From the NCBI GenBank assembly GCA_900544475.1, contig UQVU01000064.1, positions 1 through 9,755 on the forward strand: 9,755 bases of DNA. Reading direction: 5' to 3'. Shown here one piece after another: positions 5,890 to 9,755 of the stretch (its first letter is position 1; each line of letters begins with the position of its first letter). The position numbers were made by a program, and so were the translations under genes. The notes beneath the pieces are model-generated. The model was given only the letters and a program-made list of their open reading frames with translations. It was not told the DNA's origin and searched no databases. The DNA is from an uncultured Butyricicoccus sp. GTDB lineage: Bacteria; Bacillota; Clostridia; Oscillospirales; Butyricicoccaceae.

Positions 5890-5929
5890 AAAGAACTTCC
5901 GATGCTTTTCTGCATTTCGGAAGTTCTTT
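5890..5929. terminator. Strong bidirectional terminator
   Basis: A perfect 13-base stem (5890-5902 with 5917-5929) closes a 14-base loop. On the minus strand it runs into T5 before C; on the plus strand the descending arm itself ends in TTCTTTC. It lies between the plus-strand zinc-ribbon gene and the convergent minus-strand small gene and probably ends both. Confidence 0.85.
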
Positions 5930-5996
5930 CACTGTGAGTCCTCAGTTGTTGACATCGGTCTGTTTTTCTCCTTCACTTTGCCGTTTACCGCTCATC

Positions 5997-6101
5997 TTAG
6001 CGAGCGCGGCGGGAAGCTCTCAGAGTCTTTGCATCAATGCGGCCGTTCTCAAGCTCTATTGCGCGAGCTGCTACCAGACCATTAAAGAAACCCTTCATCA
6101 T
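5997..6101 (-). CDS. Small protein gene, possibly frameshifted
   Basis: A 34-residue frame (MMKGFFNGLVAARAIELENG at its start, ASRRAR at its end) that I do not recognise. AAAAGGAG lies 10 bases before the first ATG, and a promoter lies at 6165-6193. One base out of phase, the reading continues for about 20 more codons (LAKMSGKRQSEGEKQ...) to a TGA at 5942, only 12 bases from the shared terminator. That suggests the intact gene is a protein of about 52 residues broken by a single-base change. Alternatively TAAGATG allows restart on a 17-residue peptide. The composition is basic with an amphipathic middle. It is possibly a conserved clostridial microprotein, but that is unproven. Confidence 0.5.
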   Translation of the reverse strand: MMKGFFNGLVAARAIELENGRIDAKTLRASRRAR

Positions 6102-6164
6102 AATTCATGCACTCCTTTTAGTGTTTTTGTTTTCTTGAGATCCTCTTTCCTGATCTCTGGTATT

Positions 6165-6193
6165 ATAATACACCACAGAGGGCATAAAAACAA
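6165..6193 (-). promoter_or_regulatory. Promoter of the 34-residue gene
   Basis: On the minus strand TTGTTT (6193-6188), 17 bases, then TATTAT (6170-6165), overlapping a second candidate TATAAT (6167-6162). The 10-base stretch 6161-6170 is itself a palindrome, so a plus-strand -10 is also present without a partner. Confidence 0.6.
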
Positions 6194-6330
6194 GAGTCAG
6201 CTTTTATGAATGTTGCACATCATAAGCATCATTTTATTGTGCATATTGACGATGGTGCTTGCGTAGTTTGCACATAGTTAACATTTTGTTTTTATTCAGT
6301 TTACACAATGAAGTGAGAGCAAAATAATTT
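6194..6330. other. AT-rich stretch with three TGCACA/TGTGCA words
   Basis: No gene is visible. TTGCACAT occurs at 6213-6220 and again at 6268-6275, 55 bases later, with an inverted TGTGCA at 6238-6243 between them. The stretch lies just upstream of the small gene's promoter. It may hold a regulator site, but the words are short. Confidence 0.35.
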
Positions 6331-6350
6331 GAAGGAAAGCGGTAAGCGAA

Positions 6351-6376
6351 AGAGCGGAAACACCGTTTTCCGCTCT
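6351..6376 (-). terminator. Terminator-like hairpin after the aminotransferase
   Basis: AGAGCGGAAA (6351-6360) pairs perfectly with TTTCCGCTCT (6367-6376) around a 6-base loop, 12 bases after the aminotransferase stop. On the minus strand only TTTC follows, so the T run is weak. Confidence 0.65.
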
Positions 6377-6388
6377 GAGTCCGCATTA

Positions 6389-7579
6389 TCATCGAATTTT
6401 GTACTCTTCCGCCAGCTTTTTAAACAGCGGCAGCGCCTTCTTGACCGTTTCGGTCTTGACGCAGTAGGAGATGCGCATATGGCCGGGAGCGCCGAAATCC
6501 GCGCCCGGAACGAGCAGCAGGTCGTATTTCTTCGCCCGCTCGCAGAATGCGCGGTCATCCGCCTCCAGCGTGCGCGGGAACAGATAGAACGCGCCCTCGG
6601 GCTTGACGCAGGTGTAGCCCATCTCGGTCAGGCCGTTGTACAGCAGGTCGCGGTTGGTCTTGTAGACCGCAATATCGCTCGTCAGGTCGGCGCAGCGTGC
6701 CGCGACTCTCTGGAACAGGCTCGGTGCACACACGTAGCCGAGCGCACGGCCGGCGCCGCAGACCGCCGCGTAGAGGTCGGCGCTATCCGCAGCCTTGGGC
6801 GGCACGAGAACGTAGCCGATTCGCTCGCCCGGCAGGGACAGCGACTTGGAGTAGGAGTAGCAGACAACGGTATCGTCGTAGTAGTTCGGCACGAACGGAA
6901 CGGTCACATTGTCGTACACGATCTCGCGATACGGCTCGTCCGAAATCAGGTAGATCGGGTGGCCGTATTCCTTTTCCTTTTCGCGCAGGAAGTCCGCCAG
7001 ACGGACGATCGTCTGCTCGGAGTAGACCGCGCCGGACGGGTTGTTCGGAGAGTTGATGACGACCGCCTTGGTGTGCTCGCTCACGCGCTCCGCGAAGGCG
7101 TCGAAATCAATCTGGAAATCCTCGATGGACGGCGGAACGAGCACGCACTTCGCGCCTGCGCCGCTCTCAATGAACATTTTATACTCCGGGAAGAAAGGAG
7201 CGAACACAACGAACTCGTCCCCCTCGCACGCGAGCGCACGGAACGCGCACATAAGCGCCGCCGCCGCGCCTGCGGTCAGGTAAAGGCTGTCGCCGGTGTA
7301 ATCCGTGCCGAAACGGCGGTTGAGGTTGTCCGCAAGCGTCTTGCGTACGTCCGGTGCGCCCGGCGCGGAGGTGTAGCCGTGGATCGCGACCGGGTCGCCT
7401 GCGGCCTCGGCGAGAATGGCCTCGCGCACGGCGTCCGGCGCGGGAACGTTCGGGTTGCCGAGCGAAAAGTCAAGCACGTTTTCGCGGCCGACGATCGCAG
7501 CTCGCTGATTGCCGTATTCAAATATCTCACGAATGGTCGAGCGGTGGCTGCCCAGCTCGTACATATGTCTGTTTATCAC
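6389..7579 (-). CDS. PLP-dependent aminotransferase, class I/II
   Basis: A cytoplasmic fold-type I aminotransferase of 396 residues. Visible landmarks: LDFSLGNPNVPAP (36-48), TAGAAAALM at the phosphate cup (102-110), INSPNNPSG with Asn180 (175-183), ISDEPY with Asp214 and Tyr217 (212-217), SYSKSLSLPGERIGY with Schiff-base Lys245 (242-256), and MRISYC with the carboxylate-binding Arg369. This is the aspartate aminotransferase/AspB-like branch; the amino donor cannot be fixed from sequence. The start is GTG 7579, because GAAAGGGG lies 8 bases before it; ATG 7564 would leave a gap of about 23 bases. It has its own extended -10 promoter, but it also lies 75 bases downstream of the acetyltransferase with no terminator between, so read-through is likely. 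Confidence 0.92.
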   Translation of the reverse strand: MINRHMYELGSHRSTIREIFEYGNQRAAIVGRENVLDFSLGNPNVPAPDAVREAILAEAAGDPVAIHGYTSAPGAPDVRKTLADNLNRRFGTDYTGDSLYLTAGAAAALMCAFRALACEGDEFVVFAPFFPEYKMFIESGAGAKCVLVPPSIEDFQIDFDAFAERVSEHTKAVVINSPNNPSGAVYSEQTIVRLADFLREKEKEYGHPIYLISDEPYREIVYDNVTVPFVPNYYDDTVVCYSYSKSLSLPGERIGYVLVPPKAADSADLYAAVCGAGRALGYVCAPSLFQRVAARCADLTSDIAVYKTNRDLLYNGLTEMGYTCVKPEGAFYLFPRTLEADDRAFCERAKKYDLLLVPGADFGAPGHMRISYCVKTETVKKALPLFKKLAEEYKIR

Positions 7580-7605
7580 AGGTATCGCCCCTTTCAGATA
7601 TTTGT

Positions 7606-7634
7606 ATTATAGCATAGTAACACGCGAAAGTGAA
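7606..7634 (-). promoter_or_regulatory. Promoter of the aminotransferase gene
   Basis: On the minus strand TTCACT (7634-7629), 17 bases, then TATAAT (7611-7606) preceded by TGC, an extended -10. The -35 box lies 20 bases past the acetyltransferase stop codon. The start point is about 20 bases before the GTG. Confidence 0.8.
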
Positions 7635-7654
7635 GAGCCTGTTGCGGCCGCGCG

Positions 7655-8236
7655 TTACAGGATTCTGCGGACCGGCTTTTCCTCGACCGCCTTGACCGGC
7701 TTGCAGGGGTTGCCGAAGGCGAGCCAGCCGGCCGGGACGTCCCTCGTCACGACGCTGCCCGCGCCGATGACCGCGTTGTCGCCGATGGTGACGCCCGGGC
7801 AGATCTGCGTGCCCATGCCGATCCAGACGTTGCTGCCGATGGTGATGGACTTCGCGTACTCGAGTCCCTCGTTGCGCAGCTTGACCTCGAAGGGGTGACC
7901 GGCGGTCGAAATCGTGCAGTTCGGGCCGATAAAGACGTTGTTGCCGATGGTGACGGTCGCGCCGTCCAGAATAACGAGGTTGTGGTTCGCATAGAAGCCG
8001 CGGCCGATGCAGATGTTCTTGCCGTAGTCCACGTAGAACGGCGGCTCGATCACCGCGTCCTCGCCGCAGATGCCGAGAAGCTCCTGCAAAAGCGCCGTGC
8101 GCTTCTCCCCCTCGTCCCAGCGCAGCTGATTGTACTCCATGCACAGGTTTTTCGCCCATGTGCGCTTGTTAATCAGCTGCGGGTCGTGGTTTGCGTTGTA
8201 AAGCTGACCCAGACGGGCCTTTTCACTCTCTGTCAT
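7655..8236 (-). CDS. Maltose/galactoside-type O-acetyltransferase (hexapeptide repeat)
   Basis: A 193-residue cytoplasmic acetyltransferase of the LacA/Maa/NodL group, which moves an acetyl group from acetyl-CoA to a sugar hydroxyl. Residues 1-55 are the helical maltose-acetyltransferase N-domain (MTESEKARLGQLYNANH, NKRTWAKNLCMEYNQL). From 60 to 180 hexapeptide repeats build a left-handed beta helix, with TISTAGHP (108-115) holding the catalytic His114 and AVIGAGSVVTRDVPAGWLAFGNPCK (155-179) ending it. Length and motifs are normal. Start ATG 8236 has GGGAG 8 bases upstream; an earlier in-frame ATG at 8284 lacks one. The acceptor sugar is unknown, and no sugar operon is next to it. Its promoter is unclear, since only weak boxes lie in 8245-8290 and repeat copy B begins there. 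Confidence 0.92.
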   Translation of the reverse strand: MTESEKARLGQLYNANHDPQLINKRTWAKNLCMEYNQLRWDEGEKRTALLQELLGICGEDAVIEPPFYVDYGKNICIGRGFYANHNLVILDGATVTIGNNVFIGPNCTISTAGHPFEVKLRNEGLEYAKSITIGSNVWIGMGTQICPGVTIGDNAVIGAGSVVTRDVPAGWLAFGNPCKPVKAVEEKPVRRIL

Positions 8237-8297
8237 GTTTATCTCTCCCTGTCTTTTCGCTATAATTATTTTCATCCCGCTCAATCTGCCTGCTGTT

Positions 8298-8466
8298 CGC
8301 GCTTTTGCGCGTATATTATCAAAATCTGCGCAGCAGATTTATAAAAACCGGGAGCATGTATCTCGGTTTTTATACCGCTAAAGAGAAAAAAGTTTCCACG
8401 GAACTTTTTTCCGTCCGTGTTTTGCGAAGTCAAAACACAGATTTCCGTGGAACCTGTTCCACGGAA
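8298..8466 (+). repeat. Multi-hairpin intergenic repeat, copy B
   Basis: The most complete copy, about 170 bases. H0: CGCGC 8298-8302 with GCGCG 8307-8311. H1: AAATCTGC 8322-8329 with GCAGATTT 8333-8340. H2: 8341-8353 with 8361-8373, loop GCATGTA. H3: 8386-8396 with 8400-8410. H4: GTGTTTTG 8417-8424 with CAAAACAC 8431-8438, loop CGAAGT. Last hairpin: TTCCGTGGAAC 8443-8453 with GTTCCACGGAA 8456-8466, an 11-base perfect stem that differs from H5 of copies A and C. Relative to copy A, paired positions change together in H1, H2, H3 and H4. The element ends two bases from the stop codon of the DUF6472-like gene and starts about 60 bases upstream of the acetyltransferase. H2 and H3, read on minus, look like terminators for the DUF6472-like gene. 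Confidence 0.88.
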
Positions 8467-8468
8467 GC

Positions 8469-8642
8469 TCAGTTCTGATGTCGTACAAGCTCATAGTCGT
8501 CGCCCGAACGGTAATACGGGCAGCTTTTTCCGCTCGACATCAGCCGGTAGAACTCGTCCTCGTCCAGATACGCCTCGCAGACGTATTCATCCATTTCGTC
8601 GTCATACACATTATAGGCGCAGTCATCGCAGTTTCCGGTCAT
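8469..8642 (-). CDS. Small Cys-containing acidic protein (DUF6472-like)
   Basis: A 57-residue acidic protein with NCDDCAYNVYDDEMDEYVCE at its start, LDEDEFYRLMSS in the middle and CPYYRSGDDYELVRHQN at its end. The pattern Cys5-x2-Cys8, Cys22, Cys41 suggests one bound zinc. From memory it matches the small clostridial family DUF6472, whose function is unknown. Start ATG 8642 has GGGG 7 bases upstream, a modest ribosome site. It has a good promoter at 8675-8703, divergent from that of the FAH-family gene. Its coding region ends two bases from repeat copy B, which probably supplies its terminator. Confidence 0.85.
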   Translation of the reverse strand: MTGNCDDCAYNVYDDEMDEYVCEAYLDEDEFYRLMSSGKSCPYYRSGDDYELVRHQN

Positions 8643-8674
8643 GTGCGCACCCCATTTCTTCTGTTACTGCTAAC

Positions 8675-8703
8675 AGCATATCATATTTCGTTAAAAAGTT
8701 CAA
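8675..8703 (-). promoter_or_regulatory. Promoter of the DUF6472-like gene
   Basis: On the minus strand TTGAAC (8703-8698), 17 bases, then TATGCT (8680-8675). The start point is about 25 bases before the ATG. Confidence 0.75.
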
Positions 8704-8734
8704 TTCCGTGCTTTTTATTTTGTGCAGTCTGTGC

Positions 8735-8740
8735 TATGAT
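8735..8740 (+). promoter_or_regulatory. Extended -10 promoter of the FAH-family gene
   Basis: TATGAT (8735-8740) is preceded by TGC, an extended -10 element. The -35 position holds only T-rich DNA. The start point is about 33 bases before the ATG at 8781. Confidence 0.6.
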
Positions 8741-8780
8741 ACAATAGAAATCTAATTAAACTCCAGGGAGTGTGATTGAT

Positions 8781-9671
8781 ATGAAACTCTATACGTTTGA
8801 TAACGGCGATGGTGTAAAGCGCGTCGGCGTCGAGCTTACCGGCTTCCCCGGTCTTATCCGAGATGTACGCGACTTCGGCCTGCCCTACCGCGACATGACC
8901 GACCTCATCCGCCGCATCACCCCGTCCGAAAAGGAGCGCCTGTCCGACCCCGAGGCGGCCATCGAGGGCGCACCGCTGCGCCTGTCCGCCGTCCGCGTCT
9001 GCTCGCCCATTCCGCACCCCGAGCAGGACATCATCTGTCTTGGCGTCAACTACGCCGCGCACGCCGACGAGAGCGCCCAGTTCGACCGCAAGGCGTTCCT
9101 GCTCGACCGCAAGAAGGCGACCTATTTCAGCAAGCGCGCCTACCAGACGAGCGGCACGGACGACCTCATTCCCGCCTACCCGGACATCGTGACCAGTCTG
9201 GACTACGAGGCCGAGCTTGCCGTCATCATCGGCCGCGACTGCAAGAATGTGCGCGAGCGCGACGCCGCCGCCTGCATTTTCGGCTACACCGTGATGAACG
9301 ACGTTTCCGCACGCAACCTCCAGACCGAGCACAACCAGTGGTACTTCGGCAAGTCACTCGACGGCTTCACCCCGCTCGGCCCGTGCATCATCACAGAGGA
9401 CGAGGTCCCCTATCCGCCCGAGCTTGCGATTTCCTCGACCGTCAACGGCGAGACCCGCCAGAACAGCAACACCCGCTGCCTGCTGCACTCCATTTCGGAG
9501 ATCATCGCGGAGCTGTCGCAGGGCATGACCCTGCTCGCGGGCACGATCATCGCGACCGGCACCCCGGCCGGCGTCGGCATGGGCTTCAACCCGCCGAAAT
9601 TCCTCAAATCCGGCGACATCGTCACCTGCGAGATCGAGAAAATCGGCAAACTGACCAACATGGTAAAGTAA
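8781..9671 (+). CDS. Fumarylacetoacetate hydrolase (FAH) family enzyme
   Basis: A 296-residue metal-dependent enzyme of the FAH/acylpyruvase superfamily, acting on beta-diketo or enol acids in the cytoplasm. Residues 1-75 are the variable N-domain. The catalytic domain starts at ICLGVNYAAHADE (85-97). Metal ligands are expected at Glu143 and Glu145 (DYEAELAVIIG) and Asp174 (MNDVSARN). Lys191 (FGKSLDGFTPLGP) and the TGTPAGVG loop (259-266) line the active site. Family members include acylpyruvate hydrolase, oxaloacetate tautomerase/decarboxylase (FAHD1-type) and homoprotocatechuate isomerase; which one this is cannot be told. No aromatic degradation genes are nearby, so a metabolite-repair role such as oxaloacetate tautomerase is a fair alternative. 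Start ATG 8781 has CAGGGAG 10 bases upstream; GTG 8772 would be one base from it. Confidence 0.9.
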   Translation: MKLYTFDNGDGVKRVGVELTGFPGLIRDVRDFGLPYRDMTDLIRRITPSEKERLSDPEAAIEGAPLRLSAVRVCSPIPHPEQDIICLGVNYAAHADESAQFDRKAFLLDRKKATYFSKRAYQTSGTDDLIPAYPDIVTSLDYEAELAVIIGRDCKNVRERDAAACIFGYTVMNDVSARNLQTEHNQWYFGKSLDGFTPLGPCIITEDEVPYPPELAISSTVNGETRQNSNTRCLLHSISEIIAELSQGMTLLAGTIIATGTPAGVGMGFNPPKFLKSGDIVTCEIEKIGKLTNMVK

Positions 9672-9686
9672 AGGGGCGCGACAGAA

Positions 9687-9755
9687 ATGGCGAAGAAAGC
9701 ATCTGCTGAAAAAACCAATGTCATGCGTGTACTGGAGCAGCACAAAATCCCCTAC
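9687..9755 (+). CDS. ybaK: Probable Cys-tRNA(Pro) deacylase, N-terminal fragment (cut by window end)
   Basis: Only 23 residues are present: MAKKASAEKTNVMRVLEQHK then IPY. The word KTNVMRxLxQxKIPY is typical of the start of YbaK/EbsC-family proteins of Firmicutes, which remove cysteine wrongly loaded on tRNA(Pro). AAGGGG lies 10 bases upstream of the ATG. It begins 15 bases after the FAH-family stop with no promoter or terminator visible, so co-transcription is likely. The call rests on a short piece; the conserved catalytic region is outside the window. Confidence 0.65.
   Translation, partial: MAKKASAEKTNVMRVLEQHKIPY

Noticed and set aside
5382..6209. 275-residue open frame on + across the foldase promoter and the zinc-ribbon gene
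   Set aside because: It runs through two promoters and a 13-base terminator stem, has no ribosome site and shows no family features; the 55-residue frame explains the coding part better.
6329..7612. 427-residue open frame on + opposite the aminotransferase
   Set aside because: It covers the aminotransferase and its terminator, has no recognisable motif and is a shadow of codon bias.
8715..9332. 205-residue open frame on - opposite the FAH-family gene
   Set aside because: A shadow frame rich in Val, Ala, Gly and Asp; the plus-strand frame carries the metal-binding motifs.

Overview
The window reads as chromosomal DNA of a Gram-positive, probably strictly anaerobic Clostridia member. The evidence is clean AGGAGG-type ribosome binding sites, sigma-A style promoters, coding DNA with strongly GC-ending codons set in AT-rich intergenic DNA, a DUF6472-like small protein and a clostridial-type citrate synthase. 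A Butyricicoccus/Agathobaculum-like (Oscillospirales) source is my guess and is not demonstrated. There are no rRNA, tRNA, CRISPR, phage or insertion-sequence genes. This is a housekeeping and metabolic neighbourhood.

Layout. At 164-2508 a LacI-family regulator (-) is divergent from an inositol 2-dehydrogenase-like oxidoreductase (+). Both promoters can be read between them, and a perfect AAACCGGTTT palindrome lies inside the spacer of the regulator's own promoter. A bidirectional terminator block (2568-2658) separates the dehydrogenase from a convergent citrate synthase (-). Next come a membrane-anchored parvulin-type foldase (-, 4313-5467), a divergent 55-residue zinc-ribbon microprotein (+) and, convergent to that, a second tiny gene (-) that looks frameshifted. 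The two tiny genes share a strong bidirectional terminator. A PLP aminotransferase and a hexapeptide acetyltransferase follow, both on -. The window ends with a 57-residue Cys-containing protein (-, DUF6472-like) divergent from a fumarylacetoacetate hydrolase family enzyme (+), which is followed 15 bases later by the start of a probable Cys-tRNA(Pro) deacylase.

Most noteworthy is a repeated intergenic element made of a series of hairpins. Copy A (1-161) and copy B (8298-8466) share the same order of stems. Their stems differ by compensatory base changes, while two loops are conserved. A shorter, inverted copy C (4062-4138) lies in the leader of citrate synthase and keeps only the ends. Copies A and B each stop exactly two bases from the stop codon of a minus-strand gene. 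I do not recognise this family; it resembles BOX-type modular repeats in organisation only.

How the genes work together: the LacI regulator and dehydrogenase form one regulated polyol or inositol unit. The foldase, citrate synthase, aminotransferase and acetyltransferase appear to be separately promoted housekeeping genes. The FAH enzyme and the deacylase are probably co-transcribed by proximity. No larger pathway spans the window.
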